Source of the DNA: an uncultured Lachnospiraceae bacterium
Lineage (GTDB): Bacteria; Bacillota; Clostridia; Lachnospirales; Lachnospiraceae
Assembly: GCA_902793335.1 (NCBI GenBank)
Contig: CADBCZ010000038.1
Span: 1-32,898, forward strand
Direction of reading: 5' to 3'
DNA: 32,898 nt
The translations under genes were made by a program, and so were the position numbers. The stretch's first letter is position 1, and each line of letters starts with the position of its first letter. Shown one piece after another: positions 23,532-31,398 of the stretch. The notes under the pieces are model-generated. The model worked only from the letters and a program-made list of their open reading frames with translations, did no database searches and had not been told where the DNA came from.

Positions 23532-24377
23532 CTAATCTTCTTCAAATGCAGCCTTATGCTTTTGAAAGAAATTATAAAAATATCTTATATTTTCAAGTTC
23601 ATACCATTGCATTACTCTACAATCAGGTTTATCGATATTATATATCTTTGAATCCAGCGTTCCCAACATAAACGGAGAATGTGTAGCAATAATAAACTGG
23701 CAATCAAGATATCTGCTCATTTTTACTATTTCTTCAGCAAGCATCACCTGATTAGCCGGTGACAAAGACACCTCTGGTTCATCTAGAAGGTACAATGCAT
23801 CAGGTCTTAAATATTCCTCAAAAATCTGCATTGCAGTTTCACCATTAGAATATTTCTCTTGTGCAAAAAGAATGTAGTCCATTTGTTTACTTCCCTCTTT
23901 TGTTGCAAGAAAAGCCTTAGCACTCTCTTTTGTCATTCCTTTATTAACATAATCATAAACCATCCCATCAGCCAATACATTCTTCTGTTCTATTTTCTTA
24001 ACCTCATATAAGATATCTTCACTTTTTATAAAACGACTATTATCCGGTAGTTTCCTAACCAGCTTTCCTGTTTCTTCGTTCTGCCCTAATTCATAACTGC
24101 ATTCTGCTGAAAAACGACCACAATAATCAACAATTCCAAAGTATGTGTTTTCACTAAAATCAATAGCTATATCAGAATACTCTTTTCCTTTTAGTTTAAG
24201 CTTGTTTGCAATTAAGTTTAAGATTGTAGATTTTCCCGATCCATTATTCCCATATAAAACTGTAATTTCAGAAAATACAAATCTACGAATCTCTTTTCCA
24301 CAAAATACATTATAAGGATAAATATTGGGATCATTCACCTTTCTATCGCTCAATTCAAACGAATTAAGATATATCAT
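23532..24377 (-). CDS. AAA/ABC-type predicted ATPase (COG3910-like)
   Basis: 281 soluble residues. Walker A GNNGSGKST is near residue 43, an ABC-like insertion occupies the middle, and Walker B LYLLDEPEVSLSPANQ is followed by FIIATHSPFM with the switch His. This is the layout of small stand-alone ATPases related to RecF/SMC heads. The start is good (GAGGAAAAG before ATG). Relatives occur singly in many genomes without known function. No nuclease or toxin partner is adjacent, so I do not call a defence system: the upstream neighbour is a broken glycerate kinase and the downstream one a HAD fragment. All key ATPase motifs are intact, so the protein is probably active. Confidence 0.85.
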   Translation of the reverse strand: MIYLNSFELSDRKVNDPNIYPYNVFCGKEIRRFVFSEITVLYGNNGSGKSTILNLIANKLKLKGKEYSDIAIDFSENTYFGIVDYCGRFSAECSYELGQNEETGKLVRKLPDNSRFIKSEDILYEVKKIEQKNVLADGMVYDYVNKGMTKESAKAFLATKEGSKQMDYILFAQEKYSNGETAMQIFEEYLRPDALYLLDEPEVSLSPANQVMLAEEIVKMSRYLDCQFIIATHSPFMLGTLDSKIYNIDKPDCRVMQWYELENIRYFYNFFQKHKAAFEED

Positions 24378-24415
24378 TTTTACTTTTCCTCGTTATCTAT
24401 AACTAATTCTATGTG

Positions 24416-25383
24416 TCAACTTTTAAAAATGTTCTCTGCCAACTTTGACAGATTCGAATATGCATTTTCCTTATCCATATACTCTGCAAAATCATCATAA
24501 TGTATATAATCTGTTATCCCATAGCATTCATCTATGCCATAATCTTTGCATTCTTCTGCACCTTCACCCAACTTACCGGCCAGTGCAACAACTTTCTTAG
24601 ACGTATCACACGCCTTAACCGCTCTCGTTAATCCTACCGGAGCTTTTCCCATTGAAGTTTGAGAATCCATACAGCCCTCGCCTGTAATAATAACATCTGC
24701 ATTTTTAATATATTCAAGCAAACCCGTCTCTTTAATCACAATATCAATTCCCGGCTTAAGCTCACCGCCCAGATAATACTTAAATGCAAATCCCAATCCA
24801 CCGGCAGCACCCGTTCCCGGATAATCCTTATCAATAAATTCATTTTTTTCTTTTAATGTATCATTAGTCAAATCCGCATAGCATTCCAGCCATCTGTCCA
24901 TCTTTTCTATCGAATCATCATCTGCGCCTTTTTGCCTTGCAAATATTTGACTACAGCCTTTTTCACCACATAACGGATTATCTACATCGCATGCTATCAT
25001 AAATGAACACTGGCACAGCTCCTTATTCATACCTGATACATCTATGGAATGCAAATTTTCAAGTCCTATCGCACCACGAGATATCTCATTTCCTCCCTTA
25101 TCAAGAAAATGAGCCCCCAACGCTTCAAGCATTCCGATACCTTGACAGACTGAAAACTCCCATTCATTCCGTATATCAAAGCATCAACCGTCCCTTCGCC
25201 TCCATCAGCCAATGGACAGACATTTACAATTGCTTCAGGATCAGCTCTTAATATTCCCTCTTTAACAGCATTTGCCGCTTCAATCGAACTTAAGCTCCCC
25301 TTAAATGAATCCATGGCAACAAGGTATTTCACTGCGGTACTATCTATTGGAATTGTCATACTTTGCGTTATAGTTATCTTCAT
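24416..25383 (-). pseudogene. Glycerate kinase with internal deletion and frameshift
   Basis: Two overlapping frames are halves of one glycerate kinase (GlxK/GarK type, usually about 370-380 residues). The first (25066-25383) reads YLVAMDSFKGSLSSIEAANA, ADGGEGTVDALIYGMNG and VKVS. The second (24416-25132) resumes at GMLEALGAHFLDKGG and continues ACDVDNPLCGEKG, ITGEGCMDSQTSMGKAP to the end. About 80 codons between the halves, covering the central core and the GGSATNDGG region, are gone, and the join near 25128-25140 is out of frame. The start overlaps the stop of the hydrolase gene (ATGA), showing the old operon. About 15 extra residues precede YLVAMDSFKG, also unusual. The enzyme should be inactive. 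Confidence 0.85.
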
Positions 25384-26075
25384 ATTACATTTCCCCGGTT
25401 TGTCAAAAAACCATCCACTGCCTTATTAAATTCTTCCGGATTCTTATTGGCTACAAAATGATTCCCCTTAATAATCATCAACTCAGAATTCTTAATATTA
25501 TCTGCAATCTCTCTTGTGTGAGATTCCTTTATCATGTCATTCGTTCCACAAATAACAAGTGTAGGAACTGTTATCTTTGAAAGCTCATCTGGCTTGATAT
25601 TCGGATCATTAACCATAAGTCCAAGCATTTCCGCATTCTTTTTAGCTTCAGGAGATTTGTCAGCAAAAAGACTTGCAATCCTATATCCTATTTCGATAGG
25701 AACTTGCGTCGAACCCTTTACACCTTTTGCATTAAGATTGCCACCATTTAGAATCAACGCTCTCAACATGTCCGGATACTTTATGGCAAATTTCATAGCA
25801 ATATTAGCACCATCAGAAAAACCTAAAATAATCGCCTTCTTCAACTCTTTTTGCATCATAAAATCATATAAATCATCAGCGAACTGCGCAATTGTAAATG
25901 GTGCCTCTCCTCTCGGTGATTTCCCATGTCCTCTGGTGTCAATTGCGATAACATGATAGTTCCTGCTGAAATATTCTATTTGATTGCAGAAATAGTCGCT
26001 ATTTTCTCCATTTCCATGAAGCATAATAAACGGCTCTCCATTACCTTTTTCCTGATAATATAACTCTATATCCAT
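25380..26075 (-). CDS. Alpha/beta hydrolase
   Basis: 231 residues, cytoplasmic. It has the [11 protein letters not shown] oxyanion loop, DTRGHGKS, the nucleophile elbow GFSDGANIA with Ser, the acid in CGTNDMIKE and the His in KGNHFVANK, so the full triad is present. The fold is of the small-esterase/haloperoxidase-like group; the substrate cannot be assigned. AGGAAATATA precedes the ATG. It is translationally coupled to the broken glycerate kinase and follows a rearranged stretch in which flavodoxin and CPBP remnants meet, so its original promoter may have been lost. Confidence 0.9.
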   Translation of the reverse strand: MDIELYYQEKGNGEPFIMLHGNGENSDYFCNQIEYFSRNYHVIAIDTRGHGKSPRGEAPFTIAQFADDLYDFMMQKELKKAIILGFSDGANIAMKFAIKYPDMLRALILNGGNLNAKGVKGSTQVPIEIGYRIASLFADKSPEAKKNAEMLGLMVNDPNIKPDELSKITVPTLVICGTNDMIKESHTREIADNIKNSELMIIKGNHFVANKNPEEFNKAVDGFLTNRGNVI

Positions 26076-26109
26076 TATATTTCCTAAATACCTTTCGTTT
26101 CTCTACAAA

Positions 26110-26232
26110 GTTTTAACTTTTCTCCAAACAGGAGCGATTGGATTTGCCTTTGCCGTTATATTTGTTAAATCCGGTAATATTCTTATACCAATGATCCTTC
26201 ACTTCCTTTATGATGTGATATACAATCATCTC
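26110..26232 (+). pseudogene. C-terminal remnant of a CPBP-family membrane protein
   Basis: The plus strand encodes [20 protein letters not shown] then [20 protein letters not shown]. This matches the last two helices of CPBP (CAAX protease/bacteriocin-processing) proteins, including the final conserved His in ILHF. No start or N-terminal part is present: the DNA to the left is the hydrolase gene on the other strand. It is not a copy of the CPBP gene at 28325, from which its sequence differs. Confidence 0.5.
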
Positions 26233-26274
26233 ACTATTTCCAAGCATAGAATAATATACTATGGCTGTACTCAT
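26113..26274 (-). pseudogene. Truncated flavodoxin start
   Basis: An ATG two bases after the PadR stop, with AAGGAG inside the end of that gene, opens a 53-codon frame. The first residues [15 protein letters not shown] are the FMN-phosphate-binding start of a flavodoxin (usually about 140-180 residues). After residue 17 or so the protein no longer resembles one; the DNA there is the antisense of the CPBP remnant. A rearrangement therefore replaced the rest of the gene. The position suggests that the ferredoxin protein, PadR and a flavodoxin once formed one operon. Confidence 0.6.
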
Positions 26275-26275
26275 C

Positions 26276-26818
26276 TTATTTCTCCTTCAAAATCTTCTTA
26301 GCCATATTGCACCATTTCATATAAGCTTCATAAGTCTCAATCCCAAAAGTAACAGTTAAATAAAAATGGAGGTGGTCCTCCTGATCCAGAATCTTTTCCA
26401 GATTCTCCTTATAGATCTTAAGTACCTCAAGATTACCCTTAACCTGTTCCTCAAAGATTTCAATATTTCGTATTGTCACACTTCTATCTTCTGAACCACC
26501 AAAGTACATTTTAAGAAGCGTCTCATACTTGAGGTCATTTGTTGCCTTCTCATCATTTAACCATACCTTAAGAGTATCCTTACCCTTCTTGGTTATCTGG
26601 TAAAATATCTTCTCACGGCCGCTGGTAACATCCGCTTTCTTACGTTTTACAAGTCCCTGCTTTTCCATATCACTTAGTGCAGGATAAATACTTCCAAAAC
26701 TTCCTTTCCAGAAAAAACTGATCGCACCATCTATCTGTTTCTTGATATCATATCCCGTAAGATCCTCATGTGCGAGAAGTCCAAGTATCACAACATCTAT
26801 CTTTCTGTCTTTAGCCAT
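26276..26818 (-). CDS. PadR family transcriptional regulator
   Basis: 180 residues. The N-terminal winged helix is typical of PadR ([20 protein letters not shown], then [20 protein letters not shown] and [11 protein letters not shown]). A helical C-terminal domain (PadR subfamily 2, Vir_act_alpha_C type, about 95-175) provides dimerisation. I start at the ATG at 26818 behind GGAGAAGG; the longer frame reads back into the preceding gene. It starts four bases after the ferredoxin-membrane protein stop and is surely cotranscribed. The operator at 27580-27611, right at the operon promoter, has the ATATATC inverted-repeat form expected of PadR sites, so autoregulation is likely. Confidence 0.92.
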   Translation of the reverse strand: MAKDRKIDVVILGLLAHEDLTGYDIKKQIDGAISFFWKGSFGSIYPALSDMEKQGLVKRKKADVTSGREKIFYQITKKGKDTLKVWLNDEKATNDLKYETLLKMYFGGSEDRSVTIRNIEIFEEQVKGNLEVLKIYKENLEKILDQEDHLHFYLTVTFGIETYEAYMKWCNMAKKILKEK

Positions 26819-26822
26819 TTTT

Positions 26823-27554
26823 TTACCTTCTCCAAGTCCATTTATATGATAGAGCATTCTTAGGGCAGCCATCCACACAGGCTCCACACTGTATACATTC
26901 AGTACATTTTAAAATACTGCTATCAGCTACCATCTGCCTTACATCCAGCCCCATTGAACAAGCCTTATTACAGATTCCGCAGCCGACACATTTATCCTTT
27001 TCAACCTCGATATGAAGCTGAGGCAGATGAAGAAGTCTTCCAATCGAACTTCCGATCACCATGAATGGTGCCATCCAGCAGATATAATGACAAGCTGCTC
27101 TTCGGCCGTGTATTAACGCTGGAAAAACCAACAGCATAACTACTCCGTAGTATATCACGTAATTATAAATGCTCGAAACTGAAATGCCATGGTCAGTCAT
27201 ATAAAAAGGATTAATTGTCACATCATTTTTCCCGCATATGAATGTTACTATCACAGTTACTATCCACAAAGTCCAGATAACATATTTGATTTTATCTCTC
27301 TTCCCCTGTTTTGCCGGATCATCCTTAACCCTCATGGCACATTCCTGAAGACCGCCAGCTGGACAAAGATAACCGCACCACGCTCTCCCCAAAAACATCG
27401 ATAGTATAAGCATCAAACAGAATACAATAAAACTTCCGTTAATTATATGCTCCATAGCCGCATTGATTATAAGGTATGGAGAGAAATACCATATAGTAAT
27501 AGGGAAAGCCAGAAACGAAATCAGCAGTAAACACTTTCTCATTTTTTGCCTCAT
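26823..27554 (-). CDS. NapH-like membrane 4Fe-4S ferredoxin protein
   Basis: 243 residues. Four or five membrane helices (about 10-30, 35-55, 85-105, 115-145, 150-170) precede a cytoplasmic bicluster ferredoxin with CVGCGICNKAC and CTECIQCGACVDGC, each ready to hold a 4Fe-4S cluster. CGYLCPAGGLQE in the membrane part is the NapH/RnfB-relative hallmark. The protein should pass electrons between membrane carriers and a soluble partner. The operon continues with a PadR regulator and the remains of a flavodoxin, which could have been that partner. I start at the ATG at 27554, using the GGAG elements just upstream, rather than the GTG three codons earlier. Confidence 0.87.
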   Translation of the reverse strand: MRQKMRKCLLLISFLAFPITIWYFSPYLIINAAMEHIINGSFIVFCLMLILSMFLGRAWCGYLCPAGGLQECAMRVKDDPAKQGKRDKIKYVIWTLWIVTVIVTFICGKNDVTINPFYMTDHGISVSSIYNYVIYYGVVMLLVFPALIHGRRAACHYICWMAPFMVIGSSIGRLLHLPQLHIEVEKDKCVGCGICNKACSMGLDVRQMVADSSILKCTECIQCGACVDGCPKNALSYKWTWRR

Positions 27555-27579
27555 AAACTCCACGCTCCTTCTCTCTTTA

Positions 27580-27611
27580 ATATATCGTTTTGATATATCA
27601 TTTTGATATAT
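27580..27611 (-). promoter_or_regulatory. PadR-type operator, two overlapping dyads
   Basis: Three half-sites, each separated by five bases: ATATATC, GATATATC, GATATAT on the minus strand. The middle one serves both dyads, giving two inverted repeats whose centres are 12 bp apart. The array begins at the -10 box and covers the transcription start. Confidence 0.75.
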
Positions 27612-27638
27612 TATGTAACAATCTTATTCTTTTGTCAA
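27610..27638 (-). promoter_or_regulatory. Promoter of the ferredoxin-PadR operon
   Basis: Minus strand: TTGACA (27633-27638), 17-base spacer, CATAAT (27610-27615), directly against the ATATATC operator. Confidence 0.85.
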
Positions 27639-27680
27639 TAAAAAAATCAGAGTCTGGCTAATAGCCAGGCCCTGATTTTT
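27639..27680 (-). terminator. Terminator of the CPBP-Crp operon
   Basis: Minus strand ATCAGGGCCTGGCT pairs with AGCCAGACTCTGAT (14-bp stem, two wobble pairs, 3-base loop) and is followed by TTTTTTTATT. It ends just before the -35 of the ferredoxin operon. Confidence 0.88.
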
Positions 27681-27718
27681 CACCTCTTATTAGTTGTTTT
27701 GTTAAGTTATCTTCCGGT

Positions 27719-28312
27719 TTAATCTTCCTTCATTGCGCCTCTGATCCTGCTAAGAGACTCCGGTGTGATACCAAGATATGTTGCTATATGTCTTTGAGAT
27801 ACCCTCTCACTAAGATTAGGATATAGCTTTTTAAAATGTATGTATCTTTCGGTTGCATTTTCTACAAGGAAGCCATTCTCCCTGTATATCTTATATCTCA
27901 TAGCGCTTTCTAAAAGATAAATCCAAATATCTTTAAACGAATCATTTTCTTTTATCATCTTTTTTATAGCCGCTGTCTCGCATATCATGATTGTTGTTTC
28001 TTCGAGCGTTTCCCACATACAGTTTCTATCTGTATATCCAAAAAAGCCCTCATCCATAAACATGACACCTTCCTGAGCAAAACCTCTTGTAATGTCATTT
28101 CCGTCTTTATCTATGTAATATGCACGTGCCACTCCTGATAGGATAAGCCCTGCATAGGTTGTGTCATCTCCAATAGAAGCAAGTATCTCCCCTTTCTTTA
28201 CCACTCTAAAACTGGCAAGACTCACGATATCACCGACCAGTTCTTCACTTACTTCAATTTTGTATTCTTCTGCAAATGTCATCAGCTGTTTTACAAAATA
28301 ATCTTTATTCAT
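27719..28312 (-). CDS. Crp/Fnr family transcriptional regulator
   Basis: 197 residues. An N-terminal cyclic-nucleotide-binding-type beta barrel (about 20-115, with VKKGEILASIGD and AGLILSGVARAYYID) is joined by a long helix to a C-terminal helix-turn-helix (SQRHIATYLGITPESLSRIRG, about 172-192). The RGFAQEG and FMDEGFFG segments take the place of the phosphate-binding cassette, without a clear Arg-Ser pair, so cAMP binding is doubtful. There are no Fnr-type cysteine clusters. AGGAGG precedes the ATG. It follows the CPBP gene by 12 bases in the same operon and ends at a strong terminator. It also resembles the Crp-like regulators seen next to transport and stress genes in Clostridia. Confidence 0.9.
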   Translation of the reverse strand: MNKDYFVKQLMTFAEEYKIEVSEELVGDIVSLASFRVVKKGEILASIGDDTTYAGLILSGVARAYYIDKDGNDITRGFAQEGVMFMDEGFFGYTDRNCMWETLEETTIMICETAAIKKMIKENDSFKDIWIYLLESAMRYKIYRENGFLVENATERYIHFKKLYPNLSERVSQRHIATYLGITPESLSRIRGAMKED

Positions 28313-28324
28313 AGGAACGCCTCC

Positions 28325-29020
28325 TTAATGACTACCCATAACAACGATGTATATGATACTAATTAAATTCACTCCACCGTGTATAATCATAGGAACTATC
28401 ATGTGTTTTCTTTTCTGATAACCAAAGATACATACAAGTCCAAGCACGAAGGAATATCCAAAATTATACCAGTCAAGTAACCCAAAGAGCATATTGAATA
28501 GTAAAAGTGCCGTAATCTCTCCAAATACCTGCCCACAAAATTTTCTTGCAAAGCCTCTGAAATATATTTCCTTGCAAATTCCACTCACAAAGACTAGTGC
28601 GATTACATAAAGAATAGTTATTCCTACTCCCATCTTTTCATCTTCTACAAAAGCAAGTTCTGTGCAGCCTTTATATATAGGCAAAGAAAGAAGACTTAAC
28701 AGGCTGGCTGCAATTGCGAGTATCACCCCCCAAAGAATATCACCGCCAAGAGTCTCTCTTTCGTATACTTCCTTTTTAAGACTGATTCCATTCGCCTTAT
28801 AAAGAAGCAGCGCACTGGGAAAAAGAACAAGATTTGCAAATATAAATACAAAAGCAAATATCCATCTATTAGCCTGTACATAACTAGCTATATCAAGCAG
28901 ATTCATTCCCGGCTTATAGAACCTAAGTGCATTTACCATTTCAAAAGTGGCAATAAAAAGTGTCAACACAGTGGTAATTGTTAATGCCTTTCCGGCATTC
29001 TTGATATCATTTTCTTTCAT
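28325..29020 (-). CDS. CPBP-family intramembrane protein (Abi/CAAX-protease-like)
   Basis: 231 residues with about seven or eight membrane helices. The CPBP core is recognisable: KEIYFRGFARK at motif 1, an FNMLFGLLDWYN segment at motif 2 and IIHGGVN at the last motif. Motif 1 has Lys-Glu where active family members have Glu-Glu, and motif 2 has Asp where a His is usual, so protease activity is doubtful and the protein may be a scaffold. I start at the ATG at 29020, with AGGAGG eight bases upstream. It is the first gene of an operon with a Crp/Fnr regulator, behind a consensus promoter. Confidence 0.85.
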   Translation of the reverse strand: MKENDIKNAGKALTITTVLTLFIATFEMVNALRFYKPGMNLLDIASYVQANRWIFAFVFIFANLVLFPSALLLYKANGISLKKEVYERETLGGDILWGVILAIAASLLSLLSLPIYKGCTELAFVEDEKMGVGITILYVIALVFVSGICKEIYFRGFARKFCGQVFGEITALLLFNMLFGLLDWYNFGYSFVLGLVCIFGYQKRKHMIVPMIIHGGVNLISIIYIVVMGSH

Positions 29021-29053
29021 GATGTCACCTCCTGAAAGAAACAATACCATTTC

Positions 29054-29082
29054 TTTATATTATTCGCATTGACATATGTTAA
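29054..29082 (-). promoter_or_regulatory. Promoter of the CPBP-Crp operon
   Basis: Minus strand: TTAACA (29077-29082), 17-base spacer, TATAAA (29054-29059), about 30 bases before the ATG at 29020. Confidence 0.7.
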
Positions 29083-29112
29083 GATTCAAACATTATCTTT
29101 CAATATAAAACG

Positions 29113-29709
29113 CTAAGCTTTGGTTATTACAGCAATAGCACATGGCATGCGCCCGTCGACCACATGATACTCTACTCCGGTATATCCCTTGTCTTCAAAA
29201 AATGCCTTATATGAATCCAGATCAAACTGCCTTTTGAAATCTGCTCCGAGAAGAGTAATGAACTTAACCGCTGCTGTTCCCGTTCCCTTTGACTTATTGA
29301 TATAAGTGGGAATGATGATCTCACCTCCCGGCTTAACTACCCTTTCCAATTCATGAAGTGCCTTCTCCGGGTCAGGCAACAAATGGATCACGTTACCTGC
29401 AACCACCTTATCAAAGCGAGCATCTTTGCATTTGATATTTGTAATATCAGCTTTCTTGAAAACAGCATTCGGGTAATTCCGGCATTTCTTTGCTGCTCTC
29501 CGAAGCATCCCGGTTGCAAAGTCTGTTGCGATCAACTTTTTACACTTCTGCGCAATATATATACTGATAGCACCTGTTCCACATGCGCATTCCAATACTT
29601 CATCCGACGAATCTATAAGTTCTGCAACCTTTTTCCCGGTACCGGTATATACCTTGCCGTTATAAATATTTTCAAATATGTCATATAAAGGTGAAATCTT
29701 GTAGCAAAT
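29113..29709 (-). CDS. SAM-dependent methyltransferase with no normal start codon
   Basis: A class I methyltransferase. Motif I is ECACGTGAISIYIA, then LIATDFATGMLRRA, VFKKADITNI, DKVVAGNVIHLLPDPEKALH and LERVVKPGGEIIIPTY. The first TTG in frame (29595) lies inside motif I. However, homologous-looking coding sequence continues upstream (ISPLYDIFENIYNGKVYTGT) to an in-frame TGA at 29728. No ATG, GTG or TTG occurs in that part; only ATT or ATA codons near 29707-29712 stand behind a weak GGAAG. Either the start codon was mutated or a rare start is used. It begins where the broken acetyltransferase gene ends, so translation by coupling is conceivable. Function is uncertain. Confidence 0.6.
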   Translation of the reverse strand: MCYKISPLYDIFENIYNGKVYTGTGKKVAELIDSSDEVLECACGTGAISIYIAQKCKKLIATDFATGMLRRAAKKCRNYPNAVFKKADITNIKCKDARFDKVVAGNVIHLLPDPEKALHELERVVKPGGEIIIPTYINKSKGTGTAAVKFITLLGADFKRQFDLDSYKAFFEDKGYTGVEYHVVDGRMPCAIAVITKA

Positions 29710-29720
29710 TATCTTCCGGT

Positions 29721-30161
29721 TTATATATCAAACCTATAGATTTTCACTTTTCGTTTACCCTCCGCATACATTTCATTATCTTCTGGAATATTTGCTGTCT
29801 CAATAAATATACCGCCTGCATGCTCGCAAGTTTTGTAAGAAGCTACATTAGCCGGATCACAAGTAATAATCAAATAATCCTAGCCATGTTTCTTCGCCTG
29901 TTGAAACAGAAGTTTACATGCCTTGGCGGCATAATGGTGTCCGCGATAAGGTTCATCAATTCCATAGCCGATGTTGCCGCCAATATATGTTTTGTCATTG
30001 TGTCCTATCCTTAAATCGCATTTTCCAATCGTGGTTCCATCCACTAAACAAATATCCAAATAATAAGCCGGGAGCCACCTCTTCTCAGGTTGTTCCTCAC
30101 ATGTTTTAGTTAGTTTTAAAAATATTTCATCTGTCTTTAAATCTTCTACACCAAAAAACAT
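29721..30161 (-). pseudogene. GNAT acetyltransferase with an in-frame amber codon
   Basis: The frame is 145 residues long if one TAG (29880-29882) is ignored. Upstream of it: FGVEDLKTDEIFLKLTKTCE, a beta core LDICLVDGTTIGKCDLRIG and the acetyl-CoA loop GIDEPYRGHHYAAKACKLL. Downstream, in the same frame and clearly still homologous: DYLIITCDPANVASYKTCEH, then AGGIFIETANIPEDN, to a TAA. Only one base separates this gene from a normal one, so the break is recent or reflects suppression. Other genes here, such as the activase and the ATPase, end naturally in TAG, which argues against a reassigned code. The ribosome site GAAGGG precedes the ATG. Confidence 0.82.
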
Positions 30162-30207
30162 ATTTTATCCCTTCAAATTCACCCTTACGACATTTTAAAC
30201 TGAAATT

Positions 30208-30573
30208 TCATGCTACTGTATACCCTTCAGAAGCCAGCACTTCCAATGCCCGCTCAAAGTTCTCTTCTTTCACAAGGATATAATCCGTATTATAGGTTGA
30301 AACAGCGAAGATTCCTATCTTGTGTTCTGCAAGAATCCCTGAAAGTCTTGAGAGAATCCCGATAAGCGAAAAATCCAATACTCCCTGAATACGAAATCCT
30401 CTCCATCCATCGTCACGCTCGGTCGTATACTGCGGCGTATCTTCCGTTTTGCAGACAAGAGATAGTTCTTCATCTGTCTTTCCAATAAAAAAGAAATCCG
30501 AGGACAGATCTATATCCGATATATCTGTCACTTTACAAACAGACAGATTATACTCTATTGTCTTCAGTTCCAT
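30208..30573 (-). CDS. ACT-domain protein (COG3603/CASTOR-like)
   Basis: 121 residues in two ACT-like halves. The first (about 1-50) carries FFFIGKTDEELSLVCK and the second (about 60-120) FRIQGVLDFSLIGILSRLSG and LAEHKIGIFAVSTYNTDYIL. This is the amino-acid-sensing fold of the COG3603 family, in which a small ligand sits between the two domains. There is no enzyme domain, so it probably acts as a sensor or regulator by binding a partner. AAGGAAGG is about 13 bases before the ATG, a little far. It lies 49 bases after the EAL gene and may be cotranscribed with it. Confidence 0.85.
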   Translation of the reverse strand: MELKTIEYNLSVCKVTDISDIDLSSDFFFIGKTDEELSLVCKTEDTPQYTTERDDGWRGFRIQGVLDFSLIGILSRLSGILAEHKIGIFAVSTYNTDYILVKEENFERALEVLASEGYTVA

Positions 30574-30622
30574 TTGGTTTTATCATCCTTCCTTTAGTCG
30601 ATTATGCTGGAAGATAATCTGA

Positions 30623-31327
30623 CTACGCCGGACGGGCAAGATAGTATCCCTGATAGAGATCCACACCCAGTCCAACGAGATAATCAAACTCTTCTTTTTC
30701 CTCAACACCTTCTGCCACAACCAGGATGCCTCTTGAATGGAACTCAAGTACAAGATTCCTGACATTCTCCTGTTTCTCCGGTAAATGATCTATGCCTGAT
30801 ATCAATGTTCTATCCAGTTTTACGATCTGTGGTGAATACTTCTTAACAACCTCCATATCATTGACACCTGCACCAAAATCATCTATCGCGATAAGAAGGT
30901 TCTGCCTGGATGTATCTGCAAGCTTCATTTTACAGGCAAAGTCAGAGAAATATGGATATTCAAGAATCTCTATGATTCCTACACCCTTAGGATCCCCATA
31001 GTAATCCGCAAAAGCTTTTGTTTCTGCCGGAGTGAACCACTCTGACGGAAATGAATTAAGACATATATGCTCTGTATAACCCCTTAGTTGGTACTCCTGC
31101 ATAGCTCCAAAAAAGGTGGCAATTTCCAGAACATGAAGCTTGTCTTCTTTTGTATATTTGTCGATTAGTTCCATTACATCCATCTCAGTCGGACGCATAA
31201 GTGCCTCTCTGGCATATATCGTTTTCCCATCCGCTTGAAATATGGATTGAAATACATAGTTTATGGACAGCTCACCAAGGGCATTTAGAATATCCTCATC
31301 CAGAGGCAAATCATCATAATAGATCAT
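30623..31327 (-). CDS. Stand-alone EAL-domain c-di-GMP phosphodiesterase
   Basis: 234 residues that are all EAL domain. Key positions are present: YAREALMRP, LNSFPSEW (Asn), EILEYP (Glu), IDDFGAG (Asp pair), IVKLDRTL (Lys), VAEGVEEKEEF (Glu) and YQGYYLARP (Gln). Hydrolysis of c-di-GMP is therefore likely, although the sequence is divergent and lacks the usual SSL after the Asp pair. No sensor or membrane domain is attached. I start at the ATG at 31327 (IYYDDLPLDED) with GGAG eight bases upstream; the longer TTG frame runs through the microprotein gene. With the GGDEF-EAL protein at 20161 this is the second such enzyme in the window. Confidence 0.82.
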   Translation of the reverse strand: MIYYDDLPLDEDILNALGELSINYVFQSIFQADGKTIYAREALMRPTEMDVMELIDKYTKEDKLHVLEIATFFGAMQEYQLRGYTEHICLNSFPSEWFTPAETKAFADYYGDPKGVGIIEILEYPYFSDFACKMKLADTSRQNLLIAIDDFGAGVNDMEVVKKYSPQIVKLDRTLISGIDHLPEKQENVRNLVLEFHSRGILVVAEGVEEKEEFDYLVGLGVDLYQGYYLARPA

Positions 31328-31398
31328 GCTTCGTTCTCCGTTTGTTGCCGGCACAATTTTACCTAATATAATTATATCGGCATAAACCAGTAGATTTT

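Noticed and set aside
23532-24377. AAA ATPase as part of a phage-defence pair
   Set aside because: No nuclease, reverse transcriptase or toxin gene is adjacent; the neighbours are metabolic pseudogenes.
29880-29882. Reassigned amber codon in this organism
   Set aside because: Several intact genes here, including the activase and the ATPase, end at TAG, so TAG works as a stop.
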